A program made the translations under genes and the position numbers. Under the pieces are notes generated by a model. It searched no databases. It worked only from the letters and a program-made list of their open reading frames with translations, and was not told the DNA's origin. 39,223 nt of DNA. Origin: Micromonospora sp. C95. Lineage in GTDB: Bacteria; Actinomycetota; Actinomycetes; Mycobacteriales; Micromonosporaceae. The stretch covers positions 1 to 39,223 of the forward strand of contig NZ_JAGPXT010000042.1 of NCBI RefSeq assembly GCF_018070465.1, in the 5' to 3' direction. Of the stretch, positions 30,684-38,451 are shown piece after piece (position 1 is the stretch's first letter; each line of letters opens with the position of its first letter).

Positions 30684-31402
30684 GCGGACGCACCCGCGGC
30701 GACGGTGAGGTCACCGACGGGCAGCAGTCGGACCCGGCCGAGGCCGAGCAGGGCCAGCGGGTCGAGGTAGTCGTCTCCCCGGCGCAGTCCCCAGTGCAGG
30801 CAGGCGGCGGCCGGACAGCCGGCGTGCCCGGTCAGTAGCGTGCCCAGGGGTGCCCCGGCCGGCACCACCGTGCCCACGGTGACGGCCGGTTGGACCGGCT
30901 CGTAGGTGGTCCGTAAGCCGTCGGCGTGGCCGACGGTGACCACCGGCCGGCCGGCGACCATGCCGGCGAACAGGATCGTGCCGGCTCCGGCCGCCCGGAT
31001 CGTGGCGGCGGCCGGGGCGAGCAGGTCGACTCCCCGATGACCGGCCAGCCATGGTCGGGGCGGCGGGCGGTACCGGCGAACCGGCCGTGGCACACCGTCG
31101 ACCGGCCACCGGAACCGCCCGCCACCGACGATCTGCGGCACTCCCTCGACCGGCCACCGCAACGGGCCGCCACCACCGACGTCCGCCGTGCCGCCCGCCT
31201 GCGGTGCAGCCACCGGGCGCGACCAGCCGGCCGGCGGGGGCGACGGGGACGGCCGACCATCCGGTACGGCCGGCGAGGGCGACCAACCAGGCACCCCGGC
31301 CGCACCGCCCATAGGTCCGGTGGGTGCCAGCAGCAGGAGCGTCGTGAGTCCGCCGAGTATCGACATCCGTGGCGACATGCCGTCGAGCCTGACCGGGCCC
31401 AT
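30617..31402 (-). CDS. Secreted M23 family metallopeptidase (LytM-like)
   Basis: This 261-residue protein has an N-terminal signal-like segment (MSILGGLTTLLLLAPTGPMGGA), a Pro/Ser-rich linker, and an M23 domain from about residue 115: GHRGVDLLAP (His122, Asp125), VVTVGHADGLRTTYEPV and CLHWGLRRGDDYLDPLALL (HxG-type motif His203). M23 enzymes cut peptidoglycan cross-bridges or act as regulators of amidases. Residues 79-94 and 95-110 are a tandem duplication of a 16-residue unit with RWPV(E/D)GVP. Starts at 31402 or 31378 are both possible. In Mycobacterium and Streptomyces the matching gene lies next to rpsB; here it lies at the far end of the block. Confidence 0.85.
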   Translation of the reverse strand: MGPVRLDGMSPRMSILGGLTTLLLLAPTGPMGGAAGVPGWSPSPAVPDGRPSPSPPPAGWSRPVAAPQAGGTADVGGGGPLRWPVEGVPQIVGGGRFRWPVDGVPRPVRRYRPPPRPWLAGHRGVDLLAPAAATIRAAGAGTILFAGMVAGRPVVTVGHADGLRTTYEPVQPAVTVGTVVPAGAPLGTLLTGHAGCPAAACLHWGLRRGDDYLDPLALLGLGRVRLLPVGDLTVAAGASAHRWASRPGSPTARRSYSSGAL

Positions 31403-31430
31403 CGGAGTCCACCGCCCCGGGCGGCCGATC

Positions 31431-31458
31431 TGTGGACGAGCGGGCGTCCTGTGGACAG
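31431..31458 (-). promoter_or_regulatory. Second pair of DnaA-box-like 9-mers
   Basis: On the minus strand, CTGTCCACA (31458-31450) and TCGTCCACA (31439-31431) start 19 bp apart. They fit YYGTCCACA, the form of Streptomyces DnaA boxes. They sit between the divergent M23 and methyltransferase genes. Orientation is opposite to the pair at 24941-24968, so the two pairs face each other across the block. Confidence 0.45.
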
Positions 31459-31500
31459 TCCACGCACGAACTGGTCGATCTGCTATGGGCGATCGTCGCC

Positions 31501-31506
31501 TAGGCT
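31501..31506 (+). promoter_or_regulatory. -10 box of leaderless methyltransferase promoter
   Basis: TAGGCT is followed by CGGGGC and then the GTG at 31513, a 6-nt gap. This matches the leaderless pattern seen at xerC and the aminotransferase. Confidence 0.55.
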
Positions 31507-31512
31507 CGGGGC

Positions 31513-32163
31513 GTGACCCGCGACTGGTACGCCTGGCACCACCCCTACGAGGATCCGGACTCGTCGCTGTCGCGGCGGCTGACCGAGGTGCGTCGGCGGA
31601 TCGGCGCCGCCTTGGACGAGGCACCGCCGGGACCACTGCGGGCGGTCAGCCTCTGCGCCGGGCAGGGCCGGGATCTGATTCCCGTGCTGGCAACCCATCC
31701 GCGTGGCGGTGAGGTGACCGCTCTGCTGGTCGAGCAGGAGCCCCGCAACGTGGAGTTGGCTCGCGCCGCCGTCCGCGAGGCGGGGCTGTCCGGGGTCGAG
31801 GTGAGGCGCGGCGACGCGGCCGACAGCGACGCCTACGTCGGGATGGTCCCGGCCGACCTGGTGCTGGCCTGCGGCATCTTCGGCAACATCTCCGATGCCG
31901 ACGTACGCGCGGTGGTGGGACACTGCGCCTGGCTCTGCGCAGCCGGCGGGACCGTCGTCTGGACCCGGGGCCGACGGGAGCCGGACCTGGTGCCGACGAT
32001 CTGCGACTGGTTCGTCGCGGAGGGGTTCGAGCAGGTCGCGGTCAGCACTCCGGCGGAGGGGGTCGGCGTGGGCGCACACCGGCTGCTCGGTCCGTCTCGG
32101 CAGCGGCCCGTCGGCGCGACGATGTTCGAGTTCGTCGGGCGCCCGGCGGCCGCCGGGCACTGA
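31513..32163 (+). CDS. SAM-dependent methyltransferase, class I
   Basis: This 216-residue protein has a Rossmann-fold methyltransferase pattern. Motif I is AVSLCAGQGRDLIPVLA at about residues 44-60, the acidic end of strand 2 is ALLVEQEPRNVELA, and further strands are VEVRRGDAADSDAYVGMVPADLVLACGIFGNIS and GGTVVWTRGR. The N-terminus (TRDWYAWHHPYEDPDSSLSRRLTEV) matches a small-molecule or unassigned methyltransferase group common in actinobacteria. Substrate unknown. Leaderless GTG start. It is convergent with DUF2469 across 79 bp in which no clear terminator is seen. Confidence 0.87.
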   Translation: MTRDWYAWHHPYEDPDSSLSRRLTEVRRRIGAALDEAPPGPLRAVSLCAGQGRDLIPVLATHPRGGEVTALLVEQEPRNVELARAAVREAGLSGVEVRRGDAADSDAYVGMVPADLVLACGIFGNISDADVRAVVGHCAWLCAAGGTVVWTRGRREPDLVPTICDWFVAEGFEQVAVSTPAEGVGVGAHRLLGPSRQRPVGATMFEFVGRPAAAGH

Positions 32164-32242
32164 CGAACCAAGCCGGTGCACTGTGGACGCGGGACGACGC
32201 GGGTGGGGGTACGCCGTCGCCATGCTCAGCCGGTACCCGGGG

Positions 32243-32566
32243 TCAGCCGCCGAAGCCCGAGTCTGCGGGCAGGGAGATGTCCGGCTTCTCCAACTCCTCG
32301 ACGTTCACGTCCTTAAACGTCATAACCCGGACATTCTTCACGAACCGGGCAGGACGGTACATGTCCCAGACCCAGGCGTCGTGCATCTCGACTTCGAAGT
32401 AGACCTCGCCGTCGGAGTTGCGGACGTGCAGGTCGACCTGGTTGGCCAGGTAGAACCGGCGCTCGGTCTCCACCACGTAGGAGAACTGGCGGACGATGTC
32501 GCGGTACTCCCGGTAGAGCTGGAGCTCCATCTCGGTCTCGTACTTCTCGAGATCTTCCGCGCTCAT
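32243..32566 (-). CDS. DUF2469 family protein
   Basis: The 107-residue protein starts MSAEDLEKYETEMELQLYREYRDIVRQFSYVVETERRFYLAN and contains VEMHDAWVWDMYRPARFVKNVRVMTFKDVNVEEL. It is a highly conserved, actinobacteria-specific family (DUF2469; Rv2901c in M. tuberculosis) of unknown function, nearly always just downstream of rnhB. Its ATG overlaps the rnhB stop as ATGA with GGAG upstream, so it is the last gene of the lepB-nudix-rnhB run. Confidence 0.95.
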   Translation of the reverse strand: MSAEDLEKYETEMELQLYREYRDIVRQFSYVVETERRFYLANQVDLHVRNSDGEVYFEVEMHDAWVWDMYRPARFVKNVRVMTFKDVNVEELEKPDISLPADSGFGG

Positions 32567-33375
32567 CGCACTCCGCCTTCCATGACCACATCTTCCCCCA
32601 CCGGCGCCGGAGGCCGAGGCTGCTCGCCCAACGCCACGCCGACCGTACCCCCTACGGCGCCCGAGCGCCCCATCGGCACGTCCCGGCTTGCGCCGAGCGG
32701 TCGCCGCGAGCGGGGTGGCCGGCCGTCGAGCCCGGAGACGGCGGCCACGTTGACGTACGAGTAGCGGTGCTCCCGGCACGGCCCACGCTCACGCAGCGCG
32801 GCGGTGTGCTCGGCGGTGATGTACCCCTTGTGCTCGGCGAACCCGTAGCCGGGATGCTCGGCGTCCAGGTCGACCATGATCCGGTCCCGGGTGACCTTCG
32901 CCAGCACGCTCGCCGCCGCCACGCAGGCGGCCACCCGGTCGCCCTTCCACACCGCGAGCCCGGGCGCACCCAGGCCGTCCACGCCGAACCCGTCGGTCAG
33001 CACGTACTCCGGCCGGACCGCGAGCGAGGCCAGCGCTCGGCGCATCGCGGCCAGGTTGCACACGTGCAGCCCCCGGGCGTCGACCTCGTCGGCCGGGATG
33101 ACCACCACCGCGTACGCCAGCGCGCGCTCGACAACCTCGTCGTGGATCCGTTCCCGGCTGGCCGGGGTCAGCAACTTGGAGTCGGCCAGCCCGTCGATCT
33201 CGCCCCGCCGGCCCTCCGGCAGCACTGCGGCAGCGGCGACCAGCGGCCCGGCGCAGGCACCGCGGCCGGCCTCGTCGGCACCGGCGACATGCCGGAAGCC
33301 GCGCCGTTGCAGGGCCCGCTCCAACGCGTAGAGGCCGGCCTCGCGGCGGACCACGGTGCGTGGTGGCGTCAGCAT
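32563..33375 (-). CDS. rnhB: Ribonuclease HII
   Basis: RNase HII removes ribonucleotides from DNA. The 270 residues include the catalytic motif AGADEAGRGACAGPLV (Asp34, Glu35), DSKLLTPASRERI, LTDGFGVDGL with the third acidic residue, KGDRVAACVAAASVLAKVTRDRIM with the fourth region, and HPGYGFAEHKGY. The C-terminal about 55 residues (from GLDGRPPRSRR) are a low-complexity extension. ATG at 33375, overlapping the nudix stop by 7 bp. It precedes DUF2469. Confidence 0.96.
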   Translation of the reverse strand: MLTPPRTVVRREAGLYALERALQRRGFRHVAGADEAGRGACAGPLVAAAAVLPEGRRGEIDGLADSKLLTPASRERIHDEVVERALAYAVVVIPADEVDARGLHVCNLAAMRRALASLAVRPEYVLTDGFGVDGLGAPGLAVWKGDRVAACVAAASVLAKVTRDRIMVDLDAEHPGYGFAEHKGYITAEHTAALRERGPCREHRYSYVNVAAVSGLDGRPPRSRRPLGASRDVPMGRSGAVGGTVGVALGEQPRPPAPVGEDVVMEGGVR

Positions 33376-33854
33376 GCCCGTCCCTCGATGACAGCCGTCG
33401 TGCCCAACGCGCGGGCCAGAACCTCGGCAAGGTCAAGTGGATAGCAGCGCTCCCGGGTGCCGCGCAACTCGTCCGCCGACCACCACCGGTGACCGTCGAC
33501 GCTGCCCCGCTCAACCTCACTGAACCCCGCGGTGTCGACCTCGTGCGTCGTCACCCGTACCAGGAAGAACTGCTGCTCCTGCCGGTACCAGACGCCGCCG
33601 AAGGAAAACTCGATCACGTCGGCGTGCACCGGCTGACCGACGTCGGCCACGGTCAGGCGGAGCCCGGTCTCCTCGGCCAGCTCGCGGATCGCGCCCTCGG
33701 CGTACGTCTCTCCCGGGTCAAGTCCTCCGCCTGGGGTGAACCACCACCGGCCGCGTTCCGGACGGGCGGGGTCGAAGCCGCGGAACAGCAGCAACCGACC
33801 GGTCGCGTCGACAAGCAGGACGCGAGCGGCACACCTCGGGGTGTAGACGGTCAC
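33369..33854 (-). CDS. NUDIX hydrolase
   Basis: This 161-residue protein carries the full Nudix box: GGGLDPGETYAEGAIRELAEETGL fits G-x5-E-x7-R-E-U-x-E-E-x-G-U. The fold starts VTVYTPRCAARVLLVDATGRLLLFRGFDP and has WWFTPGGG before the box. The substrate, a nucleoside diphosphate linked to another moiety, cannot be assigned. The GTG at 33854 is chosen as the first start inside the conserved fold. It lies between lepB and rnhB, overlapping rnhB, as in Streptomyces, where a nudix gene follows the signal peptidase genes. Confidence 0.92.
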   Translation of the reverse strand: MTVYTPRCAARVLLVDATGRLLLFRGFDPARPERGRWWFTPGGGLDPGETYAEGAIRELAEETGLRLTVADVGQPVHADVIEFSFGGVWYRQEQQFFLVRVTTHEVDTAGFSEVERGSVDGHRWWSADELRGTRERCYPLDLAEVLARALGTTAVIEGRAC

Positions 33855-33943
33855 CGCACCAGACTGCCAGATGCCTGCGACGTCGCCCACGCCGCGCTGT
33901 CCGGGACCGGTGGGCGCCCGCCCACCGACGGTGCCGACCCTGG

Positions 33944-34579
33944 TCAGGAACTCGGAATGGCCTCGAACTCGTCCGGCACGGTCAGGATCCTGGCCCGGTC
34001 GAACGGCCAGAAGATGGTGAAGGCCCGCCCCACCACGTCGTCCTCGGGAATGGTGGCGGCCTCGATGTTCTGCCCGGACTGCTGGTAGTGCTCCAGCGAG
34101 TCCCCGGAGGCGGATCGGTGATCGCCCATGACCCAGAGCCGACCCTCGGGCACCTGCACGTCGAACTCCTGGTCCGCCGGCTTGTCCCGTTGACCGTCGA
34201 CCGAGAAGATGTACGGCTCGTCGAGCGGTACGCCGTTGATCAGCAAGCGGTCCTGGTCGTCGCAGCAGACCACCCGGTCGCCGCCGACACCGATCACCCG
34301 CTTGATGAAGTCCTCCCCCGCCGGATTGCCACTCCACTCCAGCGGCGCCTTGAAGACGATCACTTCGCCGCGATGCGGCGAACGGGTGTGGTAGACGAGC
34401 TTGTTGACAAGTACCCGATCGTCGATCTTGAGAGTGTTCTCCATCGACGGCGAGGGAATGAAGAAGGTCTGCAGTACGAAGGCGCGTACCAGTACCGCGA
34501 CCAGGATCGCCACCCCGAGGAGGATGGGCAGTTCCTTCCAGAAGGAGTGGCGCGGCTTGTCGGTCTGCTCGTCAATCAC
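33944..34579 (-). CDS. lepB: Type I signal peptidase (second of two)
   Basis: Signal peptidase I removes signal peptides from exported proteins. The 211 residues have a single N-terminal membrane segment (PILLGVAILVAVLVRAFVLQTFFI) and the catalytic dyad Ser45 (IPSPSMENTL) and Lys94 (DFIKRVIGVGGD), with the conserved GDH segment VMGDHRSASGDS near residue 150. The GTG at 34579 overlaps the stop of the preceding lepB as GTGA. It has one membrane helix, in contrast to its neighbour. Confidence 0.94.
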   Translation of the reverse strand: MIDEQTDKPRHSFWKELPILLGVAILVAVLVRAFVLQTFFIPSPSMENTLKIDDRVLVNKLVYHTRSPHRGEVIVFKAPLEWSGNPAGEDFIKRVIGVGGDRVVCCDDQDRLLINGVPLDEPYIFSVDGQRDKPADQEFDVQVPEGRLWVMGDHRSASGDSLEHYQQSGQNIEAATIPEDDVVGRAFTIFWPFDRARILTVPDEFEAIPSS

Positions 34580-35457
34580 GGGAGGAGCCTACGTTGCCCG
34601 ACCGAGCGCCACCGTCCGGAACGCGCGAGAACGGATAGCGCGGTCGCAATCGGGATCAGCAGGACGACACCTCCGTCGGAGTCGGGGCGTACCGGGGCCG
34701 CCCCACCGGCTGTGGGTGGCGGAGCGACGGTGGCGAAGGTGTCCGGGATCGGCAGCGAATGCCACCGGTCGGAGGGCCAGACCACCGCGAACGCCCGTCC
34801 GACCACGTTGTCGATCGGCACCGTGCCCTGGCAGCGCGCATCCTGCGAGACCTGCCGGTGGTCGCCGAGGACGAACATCTGACCGGGCGGGACGACGATC
34901 TCCTCGAACCGGCGGGAACGGCACTCCTGCGGATTCGGTGGAAGATCCAGCGGCGAGTCGCGCAGCACGTACGCCGACTCGTCCAACGGGGTGCCGTTGA
35001 CCAACACCCGGCCCTGGTCGTCGCAGCAGCTCACCCGGTCCCCGGGCAGCGCGATGACGCGCTTGATGAAGTCCTTCTCGCCGGGCCGACCGACGCCGAC
35101 CAGATCGCCGACGGTGCGGCCGAGCTTGTCGGCGAAGCTGGTGGGCGGCTGCACGTCCACCTGTGGAACCCACTGGTCGGTGCCCCGGAAGACCACGACC
35201 TCGCCGCGCTGCGGGTTCCGGACGTTGTAGACGACCTTGTTGACCACGACCCGGTCGCCGACGAGCAGGGTGTCCTCCATCGACCCGGAGGGGATGAAGA
35301 ATGCCTGGAGCAGGAAGGTACGGATCAGCACCGCCAGGCAGAAGGCGACGATGAGCAGCAGCGGTAGCTCCTGCCAGAGCGGCATCTGCCGCTTACCGCG
35401 CCGGGTGCGCCGACGCCACGGATCGGCCGCACCGCTGTCGTCAAGCGCCTGTACCAC
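34576..35457 (-). CDS. lepB: Type I signal peptidase (first of two), two membrane segments
   Basis: The 293-residue paralogue has an N-terminal basic stretch, a membrane segment (LPLLLIVAFCLAVLIRTFLLQAFFI), Ser59 in IPSGSMEDTL, Lys132 in DFIKRVIALPGD, and VLGDHRQVSQDARC near residue 210. A second hydrophobic segment (GGVVLLIPIATALSVLA) near the C-terminus distinguishes it from the downstream copy. The GTG at 35457 is chosen because GGGGAG lies 5 nt upstream; a GTG at 35463 is too close to it. The two genes are coupled through GTGA. Several tandem sip genes are found at this position in Streptomyces. Confidence 0.93.
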   Translation of the reverse strand: MVQALDDSGAADPWRRRTRRGKRQMPLWQELPLLLIVAFCLAVLIRTFLLQAFFIPSGSMEDTLLVGDRVVVNKVVYNVRNPQRGEVVVFRGTDQWVPQVDVQPPTSFADKLGRTVGDLVGVGRPGEKDFIKRVIALPGDRVSCCDDQGRVLVNGTPLDESAYVLRDSPLDLPPNPQECRSRRFEEIVVPPGQMFVLGDHRQVSQDARCQGTVPIDNVVGRAFAVVWPSDRWHSLPIPDTFATVAPPPTAGGAAPVRPDSDGGVVLLIPIATALSVLARSGRWRSVGQRRLLP

Positions 35458-35483
35458 GCCCACTCCCCGGTCCGCAGAAACAA

Positions 35484-35523
35484 CTACCGCCCGGGAACCT
35501 CGTCGAGGCTCCCCGGGCGGTAG
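35484..35523 (-). terminator. rplS terminator hairpin
   Basis: CTACCGCCCGGG (35484-35495) pairs perfectly with CCCGGGCGGTAG (35512-35523), a 12-bp stem. The loop contains CCTCGTCGAGG, which can form a smaller inner stem. It lies 120 bp past the rplS stop and just before the first lepB. Confidence 0.8.
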
Positions 35524-35642
35524 TGGAGGTCACCCGCCACACACGAGGCGGGTCACCGCCGCGCTGCGCCCGTACGACCAGGGTAGTGCCGACTGGGCGG
35601 TACGGCATACGCGCAGCTCGGGCGGCGTGGCGCGGTGCGAGA

Positions 35643-35999
35643 TCAGCTGGGCTGCTTCTCGCGCAGCTCCTTGATCTTGGCCTTCTTGCCGCGCAGCTCA
35701 CGCAGGTAGTAGAGCTTCGCCCGGCGGACGTCACCGCGCACCACGACCTCGATCCGGTCGATCGCCGGGCTGTTGATCGGGTAGGTCCGCTCGACGCCGA
35801 CGCCGAAGCTGAGCTTGCGGACGGTGAAGGTCTCGCGCAGCCCGGCACCCTGGCGGCGGATGACGACGCCCTGGAAGATCTGGACCCGGGACCGGGCCCC
35901 CTCGACCACCCGGGCGTGCACCTTGACGGTGTCACCGGCACGGAAGTCGGGCAGGTCGGTGCGCTTCGACTGGGCGTCAAGGGCGTCCAGGATGTTCAT
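35643..35999 (-). CDS. rplS: 50S ribosomal protein L19
   Basis: L19 sits at the subunit interface. The 118 residues show all conserved segments: FRAGDTVKVHARVVEGARSRVQIFQGVVIRRQGAGLRETFTVRKLSFGVGVERTYPINSP and KLYYLRELRGKKAKIKE. The ATG at 35999 follows GAGGA; earlier in-frame codons up to 36158 are not conserved. It is separated from trmD by 145 bp, in which no clear hairpin or promoter is evident. Confidence 0.98.
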   Translation of the reverse strand: MNILDALDAQSKRTDLPDFRAGDTVKVHARVVEGARSRVQIFQGVVIRRQGAGLRETFTVRKLSFGVGVERTYPINSPAIDRIEVVVRGDVRRAKLYYLRELRGKKAKIKELREKQPS

Positions 36000-36144
36000 C
36001 GCTGTGTCCTCGTGAGGCTCACGGCGCACCGTCACTCGGCGCGCGGATGGGTGATACTGATCCCCGGGTGGTGGCCGACGCGAGCCGGCCCCGGTCGGAG
36101 ATCCTCGCAACCGCCCACGGGCGCGGACGACTGCGGCAACCCCT

Positions 36145-36918
36145 CTACTTTGCCACATCCGGTCCCGGCACCTGAAATCCGGCCCGGTCCAACGCCGCCA
36201 CGTCCCGTTTGTCCAGGCTCTGCGGATCCAGCCCGGTGAGCATGTCCGGCCGGCGGCGACCGGTCCGGACCAGCGCCTCGTCGCGACGCCAGCGGGCGAT
36301 TCGGCCGTGGTCGCCGGAACGGAGCACCTCCGGGACCGGCAGTCCGCGCCAGGTCGCCGGCTTGGTGTACATCGGCGCCTCCAGCAGCCCGTGCGCGTGG
36401 GACTCCTCGGTCAGCGAACCGGCGTTGCCGAGCACCCCCGGCAGCAGCCGGGTCACCGCCTCCAGGATCACCAGCACCGCCACCTCACCGCCGAAGAGCA
36501 CATAGTCGCCGAGGCTCACCTCGGTGACCGGCATCCGCGTCGCCGCGTGGTCGAGGACCCGCTGGTCGATGCCCTCGTACCGGCCGCAGGCGAACAGCAG
36601 GTGCGGCTCGGCGGCCAGCTCGTGGGCCAGCGCCTGGCTGAAGGGAACCCCGGCCGGCGACGGCACCAGCAGCCGCGGCGGGGTCAGCTCCGCCGGTGCC
36701 AGGGCGTCCAACGCCTCGCCCCACGGCTCCGGCCGCATGACCATGCCGGGTCCGCCGCCGTACGGGGTGTCGTCGACGGTCCGGTGCACGTCGTTGGTCC
36801 AGCCCCGCAGATCGTGTACGGCCAGCCGAAGCGTGCCGTTGGCCCGCGCTCGGCCGATCAGCGACAGGTCCAGCGGTGCGAAGTACTCCGGAAAGATCGA
36901 CACGATGTCGACGCGCAT
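36145..36918 (-). CDS. trmD: tRNA (guanine37-N1)-methyltransferase
   Basis: TrmD methylates G37 of tRNAs to prevent frameshifting. The 257 residues have the SPOUT-fold motifs MRVDIVSIFPEYF, DDTPYGGGPGMVM, CGRYEGIDQRV, SLGDYVLFGGEVAVLVILEA and PMYTKPATWRGLPVPEVLRSGDHGRI. GGAG is 6 nt upstream of the ATG at 36918. It follows rimM after 15 bp. The rimM-trmD-rplS order is the standard bacterial one. Confidence 0.97.
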   Translation of the reverse strand: MRVDIVSIFPEYFAPLDLSLIGRARANGTLRLAVHDLRGWTNDVHRTVDDTPYGGGPGMVMRPEPWGEALDALAPAELTPPRLLVPSPAGVPFSQALAHELAAEPHLLFACGRYEGIDQRVLDHAATRMPVTEVSLGDYVLFGGEVAVLVILEAVTRLLPGVLGNAGSLTEESHAHGLLEAPMYTKPATWRGLPVPEVLRSGDHGRIARWRRDEALVRTGRRRPDMLTGLDPQSLDKRDVAALDRAGFQVPGPDVAK

Positions 36919-36933
36919 CAGAGGCTCCGCCAG

Positions 36934-37491
36934 CTAGAGATCGAGCAGGCCGTCGGGTGGGTCCACCACGACCCGGCCACCGGCGAGATCGACCTCGGGA
37001 ACGATCGCCTTCACGAAGGGGATCAGTGCCGTACGCCCCTCGGGACGCCGCAGCACCAGCAGATCGGAGGCGGGCGCGTGGTCGATCCGGGCCACCTCAC
37101 CCAGCCGCTCGCCGGTCGGGGTCACCACCGCCAACCCGACCAACTGGTGGTCGTTGAACTCCTCCGGATCCTCCGGCGGGGTGACGTCGGCGCTGTCCAC
37201 CGCGAGCAGGGTGCCCCGCAGTGCCTCGGCGACGTCGCGGTCCAGCACCCCGTCGAAGGCGACGAGCAGCCGCCCCTGGTGCTGACGCGCGGACTCGACG
37301 GTCAACGTGTCGGGCGTCCGGAACGGCACACCGGGACCGTCCGGTGCGGGCGGGGCGACGTTCGCCCCCGGCATGGTCTTGAGCACCATGCCGGGGGCGA
37401 ACCGCGTCTCGGGCTCGTCGGTACGCACCTCCACGGTGACCTCACCGCGGATGCCGTGCGGCTTACCGATCCTGCCGACGATGAGCTGCAT
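36934..37491 (-). CDS. rimM: Ribosome maturation factor RimM
   Basis: RimM helps assemble the 30S head and binds S19. The 185 residues begin QLIVGRIGKPHGIRGEVTVEVRTDEPETRF, and the C-terminal PRC-barrel has NDHQLVGLAVVTPTGERLGEVARIDHAPASDLLVL and IPFVKAIVPEVDLAGGRVVVDPPDGLL. The ATG at 37491 overlaps the KH-protein stop as TGATG. It is one of the four genes rpsP-khpA-rimM-trmD. Confidence 0.96.
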   Translation of the reverse strand: MQLIVGRIGKPHGIRGEVTVEVRTDEPETRFAPGMVLKTMPGANVAPPAPDGPGVPFRTPDTLTVESARQHQGRLLVAFDGVLDRDVAEALRGTLLAVDSADVTPPEDPEEFNDHQLVGLAVVTPTGERLGEVARIDHAPASDLLVLRRPEGRTALIPFVKAIVPEVDLAGGRVVVDPPDGLLDL

Positions 37492-37724
37492 CAGTACGAG
37501 TCGACGATGTCGACGCGTACGCCGCGCCCACCGATGGAGCCGATCACCTGGCGCAGCGCCTTGGCGGTCCGGCCGGACCGCCCGATCACGGTGCCCAGGT
37601 CCTCGGGATGCACCCGGACCTCCAGCCGCTTGCCCCGACGGGAGTCGACCATCCGGACGCGCACGTCGTCAGGGTGGTCGACGATGCCCTTGACCAGGTG
37701 CTCCAACGCCGGCCGCAGCGCCAT
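37491..37724 (-). CDS. khpA: KH-domain RNA-binding protein (KhpA)
   Basis: The 77-residue protein has a single KH domain with GxxG loop GRSG (in VIGRSGRTAKALRQVI), preceded by LEHLVKGIVDHPDDVRV and RVHPEDLG. It matches the small KhpA family encoded between rpsP and rimM in Gram-positive bacteria, which with KhpB affects cell growth by binding RNA. ATG at 37724, one base after the rpsP stop; the stop overlaps rimM. Confidence 0.95.
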   Translation of the reverse strand: MALRPALEHLVKGIVDHPDDVRVRMVDSRRGKRLEVRVHPEDLGTVIGRSGRTAKALRQVIGSIGGRGVRVDIVDSY

Positions 37725-37725
37725 G

Positions 37726-38205
37726 TCAGGCCTGCTCGCCGGAGTCCGTGGCGGGCTGCTCCTCGGCCTTCGGGGCTTCCTCGGCCTTCGGGGCCTCGGC
37801 GGCCTTCGGGGCCTCGGCGGCCTTGGCGGCCTTCTTCGCCGGCTTGGCCGGGGTGTCGGCCACACCCGCGGCGGCCTTCGCCTCGGCCTCGTAGGCCGCC
37901 TTGCGGTCGGCCCGCTCGGGAGCGACCTTCAGCGGCGGCGGGGCCGGCAGGCCCTTGAACTTCTGCCAGTCACCGGTCAGCTCCAGCAGCCGCTGCACCG
38001 CCTCGCTGGGCTGGGCGCCGACGGACAGCCAGTACTGGACCCGCTCCGACTTGACCTCGATGACCGAAGGGTCTTCCTTCGGCTGGTAGATGCCGACGAA
38101 CTCGATCGCCCGGCCGTCGCGCTTGGTGCGCGAGTCGGCGACGACGATGCGGTACTGCGGGTTGCGGATCTTGCCCATCCGCAGGAGCCGGATCTTTACG
38201 GCCAC
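37726..38205 (-). CDS. rpsP: 30S ribosomal protein S16 with Ala/Lys/Pro-rich tail
   Basis: S16 is an early-binding small-subunit protein. Residues 1-90 are the conserved domain: AVKIRLLRMGKIRNPQYRIVVADSRTKRDGRAIEFVG and YWLSVGAQPSEAVQRLLELTGDW. The remaining about 70 residues are low-complexity, with repeated AEAPKA and AEEAPK units, making 159 residues versus about 80-90 in short S16 proteins. The GTG at 38205 follows AGGAG at 9-10 nt. The 246-bp gap upstream contains no gene that I can see. It heads the khpA-rimM-trmD operon. Confidence 0.97.
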   Translation of the reverse strand: MAVKIRLLRMGKIRNPQYRIVVADSRTKRDGRAIEFVGIYQPKEDPSVIEVKSERVQYWLSVGAQPSEAVQRLLELTGDWQKFKGLPAPPPLKVAPERADRKAAYEAEAKAAAGVADTPAKPAKKAAKAAEAPKAAEAPKAEEAPKAEEQPATDSGEQA

Positions 38206-38451
38206 GGTTGTTTCGCTCCTGTTGCGATCTCACCGACCCGGTACGGGCGGTGCACGGGTGAGCGCCAACCGGCACAGTGGGGTTGGGCCGGAGACCGCTC
38301 GGGTGGACTGGCGACGCGCCCGGGTTAGAGGGCGCCGGACACGCGCCGGATACCAGCCAGCCATTCTGCCAGATCCTCCCCGGAACGCTCACACCGCACC
38401 GGCAGACGTCACCCGAGACGGACCTTACGTGACGAACGACACCCTGGCCGG

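Noticed and set aside
32182..32190. Fifth DnaA-box-like site (GCGTCCACA on the minus strand)
   Set aside because: The first base does not fit YYGTCCACA and it has no partner at 19 bp.
37766..37850. Repeated GCCTTCGGGGC DNA as an intergenic repeat
   Set aside because: It encodes the AEAPK tail of S16 in frame.
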